NCBI RefSeq assembly: GCF_003248515.1
Contig: NZ_QFOB01000004.1
Coordinates: 402,103-466,102, forward strand
Source: Sphingomonas sp.
GTDB taxonomy: Bacteria; Pseudomonadota; Alphaproteobacteria; Sphingomonadales; Sphingomonadaceae
Length of the DNA stretch: 64,000 bases
Reading direction: 5' to 3'
Of this stretch, positions 37,434-45,205 are shown in pieces. The position numbers and the translations under genes are program-made. Position 1 is the first letter of the stretch. Every line of letters starts with the position of its first letter. A model generated the notes under the pieces. That model saw only the letters and a list, made by a program, of their open reading frames with translations. It was not told the origin of the DNA and made no database searches.

Positions 37434-37864
37434 CAGCCCGCCAGTCCGCGCATCGCGGCAACGGTTGCGATGCCGGCGGCCATGAAGGTCAGCGTTGCGA
37501 GCATGGATCGACGCGACAGCCGTGACAGGCCGCACACGCCATGCCCGCTCGTGCAGCCGCTCCCGAGGCGTGTGCCGATCCCTACCAGCAATCCAGCAAC
37601 GATCAGGGTAAGGAGTGAAGCGGGCATATGGATCGCGGAGGCGAAACCGCCAGTGCCGACCAGCGCCCCGCCAAGGGGCAGGCCGACGATGAAGGCGACG
37701 GCGATGACCCACGGAGCGCCCGGTGGCGCGATCCCGACGGCGCGGGCGGCAAGGCCGCTCACGCCGGCAATGCGGCCGAGTCCCAGCAGCATGATCGCGG
37801 CTGCTAGTCCGATCATAAGGCCGCCAAAAAGTCCGGCCAATGGTTGGGCGCTGGACCACGCCAT
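37433..37864 (-). CDS. YeeE/YedE-family half transporter
   Basis: A 143-residue membrane protein, about four TM helices, with the family motif GSGCTSGHGVCGLSRLS containing the conserved Cys pair around SGHG. It begins by 1-nt overlap (TGATG) with the stop of the hydrolase gene. The pair is a common companion of ETHE1-like enzymes in BigR-controlled loci; substrate probably thiosulfate or persulfide sulfur. Confidence 0.85.
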   Translation of the reverse strand: MAWSSAQPLAGLFGGLMIGLAAAIMLLGLGRIAGVSGLAARAVGIAPPGAPWVIAVAFIVGLPLGGALVGTGGFASAIHMPASLLTLIVAGLLVGIGTRLGSGCTSGHGVCGLSRLSRRSMLATLTFMAAGIATVAAMRGLAG

Positions 37865-38787
37865 CAGATCACGTCCAGCGGAATCTTGAGGTAGCGAGTC
37901 CCATTATTTTCCGGCTCTGGAAGCCGACCCGCATTCATGTTGACCTGGACCGACGGCAGGATCAGGCGGGGCATCGCGAGGGTCGCATCGCGCGCCGTCC
38001 GCATCGTTACGAAGGCATCCTCGCTCACGCCGTCATGGACATGGACGTTAGCGTCGCGCTCGATCCCGATCGTGGTCTCCCACGCAAAGCTGTCGCGGCC
38101 CGGCGCCTTGTAGTCGTGACAGAGAAACAGGCGCGCCTCGCGTGGGAGCGACAACAGGCGGCGGATCGAACGATAGAGCTGGCGCGCATCGCCGCCGGGA
38201 AAGTCAGCTCGCGCGGTCCCGTAGTCCGGCATGAACAGGCTGTCGCCACAGAAGACGGCGTCGCCGATGACATAGGCAAGATCGGCCGGCGTGTGTCCGG
38301 GGACATGAAGCACCGAGGCCGAAAGCGAGCCGATCGTGAAGGTGTCGCCATCATCGAACAGTCGATCAAATTGCGATCCGTCGCGCTCGAACGCGGTGCC
38401 TTCGTTGAAGAGCTTGCCGAATACCGATTGGACGGTCGTGATCGCACGACCGATCGCGAGTTGTCCGCCAAGCTGCTGCTGAAGATAGGGCGCGGCCGAA
38501 AGATGATCGGCATGCGCGTGGGTTTCGAGCAGCCACTCGACGACAAGGCCCTCTGCCCGAACGAATGCGATGATCGCGTCAGCTGAGGCATGCGACGTGC
38601 GGCCAGCTGCGGGATCGAAGTCCAGCACCGAGTCGATGATCGCGGCTTTCAGGGTCGCCGGATCGAACACGACGTGGCTCGCGGTGAAGGTGGGCTCGTC
38701 GAAGAAGGTTCGCACTACGGGCTTTGGCGACGATTCCGCACCCGCCTCTGCGATGAGGGTGCTGGCGTGGCTTAGAGCGGTGTCCAT
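37864..38787 (-). CDS. Persulfide dioxygenase-like metallo-beta-lactamase (Blh/ETHE1 type)
   Basis: A 307-residue hydrolase-fold protein with THAHADHLSA, HVPGHTPADLAYV, FCGDSLFMPDYGTAR and HDYKAPG motifs that supply the mononuclear iron ligands of ETHE1/Blh persulfide dioxygenases. It would convert glutathione persulfide made by SQR to sulfite. ATG 38787 lies 8 nt after GGAG. It is the first gene of the minus-strand operon and faces the peroxiredoxin gene across an 87-bp promoter region. Confidence 0.87.
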   Translation of the reverse strand: MDTALSHASTLIAEAGAESSPKPVVRTFFDEPTFTASHVVFDPATLKAAIIDSVLDFDPAAGRTSHASADAIIAFVRAEGLVVEWLLETHAHADHLSAAPYLQQQLGGQLAIGRAITTVQSVFGKLFNEGTAFERDGSQFDRLFDDGDTFTIGSLSASVLHVPGHTPADLAYVIGDAVFCGDSLFMPDYGTARADFPGGDARQLYRSIRRLLSLPREARLFLCHDYKAPGRDSFAWETTIGIERDANVHVHDGVSEDAFVTMRTARDATLAMPRLILPSVQVNMNAGRLPEPENNGTRYLKIPLDVI

Positions 38788-38801
38788 CAAAAGACTCCAT
38801 C

Positions 38802-38844
38802 ACATTTACAGAAAGCGTGTATATGTGTATCTGACTTGTGTCAA
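38802..38844 (-). promoter_or_regulatory. Promoter and operator of the sulfide operon
   Basis: On the minus strand TTGACA (38,844-38,839) is followed after 17 nt by TACACG or after 15 nt by TATACA, a plausible -35/-10. A 9-bp inverted repeat ACATTTACA-N7-TGTATATGT (one mismatch) at 38,802-38,826 overlaps the -10. It is a good candidate site for the ArsR regulator encoded just downstream of the divergent gene. Confidence 0.6.
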
Positions 38845-38874
38845 GGATCGTGCTCGGCCAGATTGTTGGGCTTG

Positions 38875-39522
38875 ATGAGGAAGATGATGGACGCACACAC
38901 TCCCGCACCGGTGCGGCTCGGCGATGCGGCGCCGGATTTTACGGCTCGAACTACAAGGGGTGCGGTGAGGCTTTCAGACTATCGCGGCCGGTGGCTCGTG
39001 TTCTTCTCACACCCCGCCGACTTCACGCCGGTCTGCACGACGGAATTTGTCGGCCTGGCGCGCATGGCACAGGCTTTCGCCGACATGGACTGCGCGTTGC
39101 TCGGATTGTCGGTCGACAGCCTGTTCTCGCATCTCGCCTGGATGCGGGCGATCCATGACCGCTTCGAGGTCAAGATCGATTTCCCGATTATCGAGGATCC
39201 GACGCTGGAGGTCGCGAAGGCGTTCGGCATGGTGGCGCACGATGCCACCGATGCTTCGACGGTGCGCACGACGATGGTAATCGATCCCGATGGTGTCGTT
39301 CGGGCTACTACTACCTATCCCGCCGAGGTCGGCCGCTCGATTCCCGAAATCATACGCACCGTGCGCGCCTTGCAGCGGGTCCATGGTGGCGGTGTGCTCG
39401 CCCCTGCCGATTGGGAGCCTGGTGCGGACCTGCTGCGCGAGCCGAGCCAGACACTAGAGGACATCGTCGCGGGCGAGGATCCATCGGACTGGTTTTACCA
39501 GCCCGTCCCGGATGCCGCGTGA
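38875..39522 (+). CDS. Peroxiredoxin, 1-Cys (Prx6) type
   Basis: About 215 residues, AhpC/TSA family with the peroxidatic Cys in HPADFTPVCTTE and the Prx6-type extended C-terminal region (SIPEIIRTVRALQ). Starts at 38875 or 38887. It reduces peroxides or possibly persulfides. It is transcribed divergently from the sulfide operon and runs into the ArsR gene 2 nt later, so regulator and peroxiredoxin form one transcript. Confidence 0.87.
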   Translation: MRKMMDAHTPAPVRLGDAAPDFTARTTRGAVRLSDYRGRWLVFFSHPADFTPVCTTEFVGLARMAQAFADMDCALLGLSVDSLFSHLAWMRAIHDRFEVKIDFPIIEDPTLEVAKAFGMVAHDATDASTVRTTMVIDPDGVVRATTTYPAEVGRSIPEIIRTVRALQRVHGGGVLAPADWEPGADLLREPSQTLEDIVAGEDPSDWFYQPVPDAA

Positions 39523-39524
39523 GC

Positions 39525-39878
39525 ATGTCCGATCTCGAAGCGTCGGCCGAATTGCTAAAGGCGCTGGCGCATGCCACGCGCCTGGCGATCCTGATCGCTC
39601 TCGCAGATAGCGAGCGCTCGGTCGGCGATTTGGAAAAGGTTTCAGGCATCGGCCAGCCTGCGCTGTCGCAACAGCTTGCCGTGTTGCGCAATGCGGCGCT
39701 CGTCGAGACGCGACGCGAGGCTAAGCTGATCTTCTACCGGATCAACCATGCACGGCTCGCGGATGTGAGCGCGCTGCTCGACGGTTTAGCTGGCACCGTC
39801 GCCGTGTCTCGCGACGACGCTCTGACGCTAAGGCGCGTGCGCGCTGCGGGATCCGCGATGTTCGCGAAGATTGGCTAG
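39525..39878 (+). CDS. ArsR-family regulator without cysteines (BigR/SqrR-like context)
   Basis: A 117-residue winged-helix protein (LLKALAHATRLAILIAL, GIGQPALSQQLAVLRNAALVETRRE, KLIFYRI). The DNA-recognition helix PALSQQLAVLR is typical of BigR/SqrR persulfide sensors, but the protein has no cysteine: the residue in the first sensor position is Ile (LAILIAL) instead of Cys. It lies 2 nt after the peroxiredoxin gene and probably acts on the divergent promoter. What it senses is unclear. Confidence 0.82.
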   Translation: MSDLEASAELLKALAHATRLAILIALADSERSVGDLEKVSGIGQPALSQQLAVLRNAALVETRREAKLIFYRINHARLADVSALLDGLAGTVAVSRDDALTLRRVRAAGSAMFAKIG

Positions 39879-39988
39879 CGCCAGCTCATCGAATAGCGTC
39901 TTGATCGGGTGCCCCGTCGGTTCTGGAAGGTCAGCTTTTAGGAAGCCACCGAAAGCCCGGGAATAATTTGGATTGGTCGCCTGCCGCC

Positions 39989-41173
39989 TCAGTCTTTGGC
40001 GATGGAGGCGGCCTTCAGCAGCCTTGGCACACTGAGCCCCTGAACGAAAATTGAGAAGGCTACGACCGCAAAGGCGACGCCGATCAGAGCGTCATGCTCG
40101 GGTAGTTCGGCAGGCGCCGCAAGTGCCAGTGCCAACGCCAAGGCACCGCGAAGCCCACCCCAGAAGAGGATGTGCTGCGTGATCCGATTGGTCGCGAGTG
40201 CGGTGCGGTGGAACACCGCCGTGATCGGATAGACCGCGATGGTTCGGCCCGCGAGCACTAGGGCGGTGCCGATGGCGGCCGGCCAGAGATAGGCACCCAG
40301 CTGCTGCGCTGCCTCACGGCTGCCGATCAGCAGGAAGACCACCGAGTTGGCGAGGAAGGCGGCGAAATCCCAGAAGCGGATCATCGCCTCGCCACCATAT
40401 TCGGTGAGGCGGCGTCCACGGCCCCAGTTCCCGACCAGCATGCCGGCCGAGAGCGTCGCCAGGACGCCGGAGACATGGAATTTCTCCGCGATCAGGAAGG
40501 AACCGTAGGCGGCCAGCATCGTCAACGTGATCTCGACGAGATGGTCGTCCGAGCGGCCGGCAATCGTGAGCAGCGAGCCCGCGACCAGAAGGCCGCACAG
40601 CACGCCGCCGCCTACTGTGGTGACGAGCGAGATCGCCACGCCGCCGGCGCTGCTGTCCCCTCCCGAGATCCAGGCCACGACGAGCGCGAAGAGGACGGCG
40701 GCGGCGCCGTCGTTCACGATGCTCTCGGCCTCCATCAGGAAGCGGAGCCGCTTCTCGGCATTCTGCTCCTTCATCATGGCGATCACCGACACCGGATCGG
40801 TCGCGGCGATGAGGGAACCGAAGAGCAGGGACGCCTGCCAGCTCCAGTGGATGACCCAGTGCATGCCGGCCGCCACCACGAAGGCGGAGAGCAGCGTGCC
40901 GACAAAGGCCATGCTGAGCACGAGCGGTGCTTCCCGCTTGAACTGGCCCCAGCCGAGGTGAAGCGCGGCCTCGAAGATCAGCGGCGGCAGCAGGAAAGTG
41001 AAGATCAACTCGGGCGTGAGCGCGATACGGCTCTGATATCCGGCAAGGCTGAGCCCGATCCCGGCGACGACCAGCCCGATCGCGTAGGGCAGACCGATGC
41101 GGCGCGTGACGATCGCAACCAGGCAGGCGACGAACAGCAGCAACCCCAGAGTGACGACATCGACGTGCTGCAT
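39989..41173 (-). CDS. CPA1-family Na+/H+ antiporter (NhaP-like)
   Basis: A 394-residue inner-membrane protein with about 12 TM helices. The CPA1 motifs FTFLLPPLIFEAAL, GSLIAATDPVSVIAMMKE (ion-binding Asp) and EAESIVNDGAAAVLFAL are intact. It lacks a long cytoplasmic tail. Likely pH or Na+ homeostasis. GGGAG lies 5 nt before ATG. Its convergent neighbour is the ArsR gene and its divergent neighbour the DUF2254 gene. Confidence 0.88.
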   Translation of the reverse strand: MQHVDVVTLGLLLFVACLVAIVTRRIGLPYAIGLVVAGIGLSLAGYQSRIALTPELIFTFLLPPLIFEAALHLGWGQFKREAPLVLSMAFVGTLLSAFVVAAGMHWVIHWSWQASLLFGSLIAATDPVSVIAMMKEQNAEKRLRFLMEAESIVNDGAAAVLFALVVAWISGGDSSAGGVAISLVTTVGGGVLCGLLVAGSLLTIAGRSDDHLVEITLTMLAAYGSFLIAEKFHVSGVLATLSAGMLVGNWGRGRRLTEYGGEAMIRFWDFAAFLANSVVFLLIGSREAAQQLGAYLWPAAIGTALVLAGRTIAVYPITAVFHRTALATNRITQHILFWGGLRGALALALALAAPAELPEHDALIGVAFAVVAFSIFVQGLSVPRLLKAASIAKD

Positions 41174-41353
41174 GATACTCCCAACGCACTACGGACCCGT
41201 TCAGAGGACTGAACGGCCGGGCCTGCCCTGTCCACCAGAACCGGAACCCGGCGGTCCGAGAGGCGTATCGCCCTGACGCCGGCAAGGTGCGGCTGAAAGA
41301 GCGGGGGAAATGAGAATTCCAGAAGCGACTGATCTTCCACATGAGGCCCGCGC

Positions 41354-42622
41354 ATGACGCGCTGGCAGTGGGTTCTGCGCCTGCTCGCGCGGCGCATGTG
41401 GTTCCGGGCGTCGCTCTTCTGCATCTTCGGCGTCGTGCTGGCGTTCGCCGGTGTGCTGATCGGCCATGCGTTGTCCTACGACTTCGCCGCCAAGCTTGGA
41501 TCGAAGTCGGTCGATGAAATCCTGAACGTGTTGGCCTCCAGCATGCTGGCGGTCACTACTTTCTCTCTCACGACGATGGTGTCGGCCTATGCCGGCGCTG
41601 CAAGCAGCGTCACGCCACGGGCCGTGCAACTGCTCATCGATGACAGCGTCGCCCAGAATGCGCTTGGCACCTTCCTTGGCAGCTTCCTGTTCGCGATTGT
41701 CGGCATCATCGCGCTGTCGACCGGCCTCTATGGAGAGACCGGCCGCGTGATCCTGTTCGCCGGCACGATCCTCGTGATCGCACTGATCGTCATCACTTTC
41801 CTGCGCTGGATCGAGCATGTCGCGCGCTTCGGGCGGATGCAGGACACGATCGACAGGGTTGAGCGCGCAGCGACCATGGCGGCCAAGGCCATGGCACTTC
41901 GCCCGCGCTTCGGCCCACGGCAGCGGATCATCGTGCCGGAAAACGCATCGGCGGTCCGTCACACCGAGATCGGCCGGGTCAATCATGTCGACGTGATCGC
42001 GCTGTCCGAGGTCGCGGACGAGATCGGGGCTGACATCCATCTCGCAGCGCTGCCGGGAACGCTCGTCGATCCGGCACGCCTGCTCGCCTGGAGTGAGGCT
42101 GCTCTCGACGAAAAGCAGGTCTGTCGCATCCGCTCGGCCTTCACGCTCGCCCATCACCGCGTGTTCGATACCGATCCACGCTTCGGGCTGGTGGTGCTCT
42201 CCGAGATTGCCTCGCGCGCATTGTCGCCGGCGGTCAACGACCCGGGCACCGCGATCGCGGTGATCGAGGCGGGGACGCGGGTTCTCGCGACCATGCTGCG
42301 ACATGAGCTCGACCCGAACCTGGCTCCTCCCGACAATGTGAAGGTGCCCGCATTCGCGTTTCCCGACCTGATCGAGGATCTCTACCGGCCTATCGCGCGC
42401 GACGGCGCTGGCATGGTCGAGGTCGGTGTCCGCCTGCAAAAGGCGCTCGCGTCTCTTCAGGCGATTGAGCCCGAGGCAGCGCAGGACTGCCAGCGCGAGG
42501 CAGCCGACGCGCTGGAGCGCGCGTCAGCGCAGTGTTCCAGCCGCTCGGACCGCGAGCGTCTCGATCGCGTGCACAAACGATCCTGGAATGTCGGCTTACA
42601 GGACGTGGCCGCGAGCACTTGA
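41354..42622 (+). CDS. DUF2254 membrane protein
   Basis: A 422-residue protein with four TM helices in the first 150 residues (ASLFCIFGVVLAFAGVLIG, IVGIIALSTGL, ILVIALIVITFL) and a large soluble C-terminal part. MVSAYAGAASSVTPRAVQLL and SRALSPAVNDPGTAIAVIE are the hallmark motifs of the DUF2254 family, whose function is unknown. It is divergent from the antiporter, sharing a 180-bp promoter region. Confidence 0.8.
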   Translation: MTRWQWVLRLLARRMWFRASLFCIFGVVLAFAGVLIGHALSYDFAAKLGSKSVDEILNVLASSMLAVTTFSLTTMVSAYAGAASSVTPRAVQLLIDDSVAQNALGTFLGSFLFAIVGIIALSTGLYGETGRVILFAGTILVIALIVITFLRWIEHVARFGRMQDTIDRVERAATMAAKAMALRPRFGPRQRIIVPENASAVRHTEIGRVNHVDVIALSEVADEIGADIHLAALPGTLVDPARLLAWSEAALDEKQVCRIRSAFTLAHHRVFDTDPRFGLVVLSEIASRALSPAVNDPGTAIAVIEAGTRVLATMLRHELDPNLAPPDNVKVPAFAFPDLIEDLYRPIARDGAGMVEVGVRLQKALASLQAIEPEAAQDCQREAADALERASAQCSSRSDRERLDRVHKRSWNVGLQDVAAST

Positions 42623-42704
42623 ACGGCCTGGATTGGTCGCAAGCCGCCCTCAGGCCCGTTGCGGCGCCCATGACGCGGCGAGCGGGCACTACGCGCACGA
42701 TCGG

Positions 42705-43136
42705 TCAGAAGATAATCATGGCGAGGATGGCGAGGGATACCCCCAAGACGACGCACGCGGCCATGAGCCAGTATTGCTGGTCTGCCGCCTGCCCCCGTTT
42801 GATCATCAGGTCGATCTGCGCGCAGCTGCGCTGCAGATCGCCGGCGGCCTGCCGCAGAAGTTCGGCATCCGGAGCCCGCGCGATCTCGCTGGCCCTCTTC
42901 ATCTCGCCAGCCATGGCGGCCGGTGGCAGCTGGATCGCCGGGCTGCTCCCGATCTGCACGGCGACATCGTAGATCTTCTTCAGGCCGTCGACGACAGCCG
43001 TGAGTGTCGGACCATAATCAGGGATGCGCTCCCGCGCGGCGGTGAGGCCTTCGACTGCGGCGCGGGTGAGGCTGATCTCCCGGCGCAGGCTCTCGAAGGC
43101 GGCGGCGGGGTCGGTTTCGGAGGGATCTTGGGTCAT
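42705..43136 (-). CDS. DUF6118-type protein linked to relaxase
   Basis: A 143-residue protein with one C-terminal TM helix (WLMAACVVLGVSLAILAMIIF) and a helical, coiled-coil-like soluble part. Proteins of this form (often named DUF6118) usually follow traA relaxase genes in sphingomonad mobile elements, as here, with 9 bp between genes. It supports the idea that this spot is the remnant of a mobilisable element. Confidence 0.7.
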   Translation of the reverse strand: MTQDPSETDPAAAFESLRREISLTRAAVEGLTAARERIPDYGPTLTAVVDGLKKIYDVAVQIGSSPAIQLPPAAMAGEMKRASEIARAPDAELLRQAAGDLQRSCAQIDLMIKRGQAADQQYWLMAACVVLGVSLAILAMIIF

Positions 43137-43145
43137 CGCGCGACG

Positions 43146-44480
43146 CTAGCGGCCAAGGCCGCGACCACGCGAGAGGGCGGAATGATCCTGGAGGTCGTGG
43201 GACAAACCCTGCCCGCCGGAAGCCTTCAGACCGAGCTCGATCCGGCGATTCCGGAGCAGCGACTCGAGCTGGGGGTCGCGCTGCAGGTCCTTTGCCATGT
43301 CCCTCATGCGGTCGACCGTGTGTTCAGCGCGCACGACGTCACCATTCTGCCGGTAGCCCTGCCAACGCAGCGTCTCCTTCTGCCATTCCGCGACGAACCG
43401 GTCTGCCCGCTGCGCGGCATCGACGCGGATCTCCGCCTCCAGCTGCATCGCCTGGATGGCAGCGGCAGGACGGCCGCGCGCTGCCTCTTCCATCAGCTGC
43501 GGGTCGGCCCCGAATGCCGACGCCAGATCCCGTGATGCCAGCGGCCGTATGGCGTTCACGCCATCGCGCGCCGTCCGCAGGGCCGCAGCCTGGTGTGGCA
43601 GCGGATCGCCGCGCCGGCCCAGCCGCTCGATATCGAGCATGGCCCGCGCATAACGCTCAACCGCCCGCGCGAGAGGCGATCGCTCGGGCTCATCGGTGGC
43701 TCGTGCGACGCCGAGCCGCAGGCCGGCGAACGGATTGCGGGGCGGCTCGGGCGCCTTCTCCGACACCTGTGCCGGCAAGGGATAGTCCGACGCCATGTCC
43801 TTGCCCCGCTCGCGACCCAGCGTGGCGGCGAGCCGGTCCTGATCAGCGAAGTCGTCCCGACCATAATGGAGGCCGACGCCTGCCCGGTGCCGCGACAGCC
43901 CGACATAGGCGGCATGCCGGTCGAGCCCCGGCGTCGCCAGCACATGGACCCGGTCCACCGTCATGCCCTGCGCCTTGTGGACGGTGGCGGCATAGCCATG
44001 ATCGACCTGCGCATAGTCCTTCAGGTCGAAGGCGATGCTGCGCCCGTCGTCGAGCAGCACCGCCATCCGCACCTGGTTCACACTCTCGACGATCCCGCGA
44101 GAGCCATTCTTCACGCCCAGCCCGCGCTCGTTGTGCAGGAACATGACGCGGTCTCCGGCCGCGAACACCCGCTCGCCGCGACCGGTCTGGACGGCGAACT
44201 CCTGCCCGAGCTCACCCGCATTCCGGAGCCTGTTGCGCGCAGCTAGGTTGAGCTGGCGCACCTCGTCATTGGTGTGGGTGAGGATGATCCGGCTTTCAGC
44301 CGGCGCTTCGCGTCGTTCGCCGTCCCAGCGGTCGATCAGATCGACGCGTGCACCGCTGCCATGACCCGATCGAACTGCTCTTTGCCATCGCTGTGCCGGT
44401 GCACGAACCGGGCAAGATCGCGCTCGGTAAACGTGGCCTGCTGCTGCGTGATCGCGTCCAGCGCGACTTTGTGGCGATCT
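43146..44480 (-). pseudogene. traA relaxase/helicase remnant with internal deletion
   Basis: Two pieces of one TraA-type protein. The upstream piece (about 44,480-44,336) has a typical TraA segment (ATFTERDLARFVHRH), then a stop. The downstream piece, in another frame (44,350-43,146), resumes at RWDGERREAP and continues with LTHTNDEVRQLN, YAATVHKAQGMTVDRVHVL and a charged C-terminus. The N-terminal relaxase domain is missing and several hundred residues between the two pieces, including the first helicase motifs, are deleted. Not functional in DNA transfer as it stands. Confidence 0.8.
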
Positions 44481-44638
44481 GAGCTAAGGGATCGACCCGG
44501 AAGTGGCCTCAAGCATCGAGCTTGAGCATGCGAAGCTACAGCCGCGAATTCAGATGCCCTGAGTGTCACCTGTCATTGTCTGGTGGCCCACGCGATCCTC
44601 GCCCAGCTTGGCTGCAGATGATGGACGGAGTGACCGCC

Positions 44639-44854
44639 ATGAACGCAGATGCCCCCGACCGCATTCTCCGGATCGATGCCGTGCTCGAGCGTACCGGGCT
44701 CAGCCGATCGACGCTTTATCGGAAGATCCAGAATGGCACCTTCCCGCGCCAGATCGCGATCAGCGAGCGGTGTGCCGGATGGAGGGAGTCGGCCGTGCGG
44801 GAGTGGATGCACAATCCGATGTTCTATAGCGTCGATGACGCACAGCGCAGGTGA
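44639..44854 (+). CDS. AlpA-family regulator (excisionase-like)
   Basis: A 71-residue MerR-like winged HTH of the AlpA family (RTGLSRSTLYRKIQNGTFPRQI, GWRESAVREWM). ATG 44639 follows GGAG by 8 nt. In P4-like elements AlpA controls or helps excision. It sits beside the traA remnant rather than the integrase 18 kb away, so it may belong to the decayed element. Confidence 0.82.
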   Translation: MNADAPDRILRIDAVLERTGLSRSTLYRKIQNGTFPRQIAISERCAGWRESAVREWMHNPMFYSVDDAQRR

Positions 44855-45205
44855 ACGGGAGGCGCTAATTCGGGGTGGGAAGCGGAATGTCCGGTTTGAA
44901 GGATTGACAGGCGTAAACGCCCGTTCGTTCAGTTGACAGCGGCCGACGACAGCTACCGACCAATCTTGGTCATCCGAGGGCTAGGCAACGGAGCCAAAAG
45001 CAGACGCTGGCTTGGCCCGTCAAGCCCGCGCGTTGAGGACGGCGACGATGATTGCCTCGGGTAGAGACTATCACCCGAGCGTATCGCATTCAAATAACCA
45101 CGCCTTGCACCTAGGGCCCATTTGCAAGAGCGCACCGGGTCGGGCACCCTGCCCCGAGATAAAACGGAGAGGCGCGGTCGGATCGAAAGACCACCGCGAT
45201 ACGAC
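44855..45205. other. 350-bp gene-free junction
   Basis: No gene recognised between alpA and the sigma-54 regulator. It marks the change from mobile-element remnants to the catabolic cluster. Two near copies of TTGACAG (44,905 and 44,933 by eye) are present; no clear terminal repeat was found. Confidence 0.5.
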
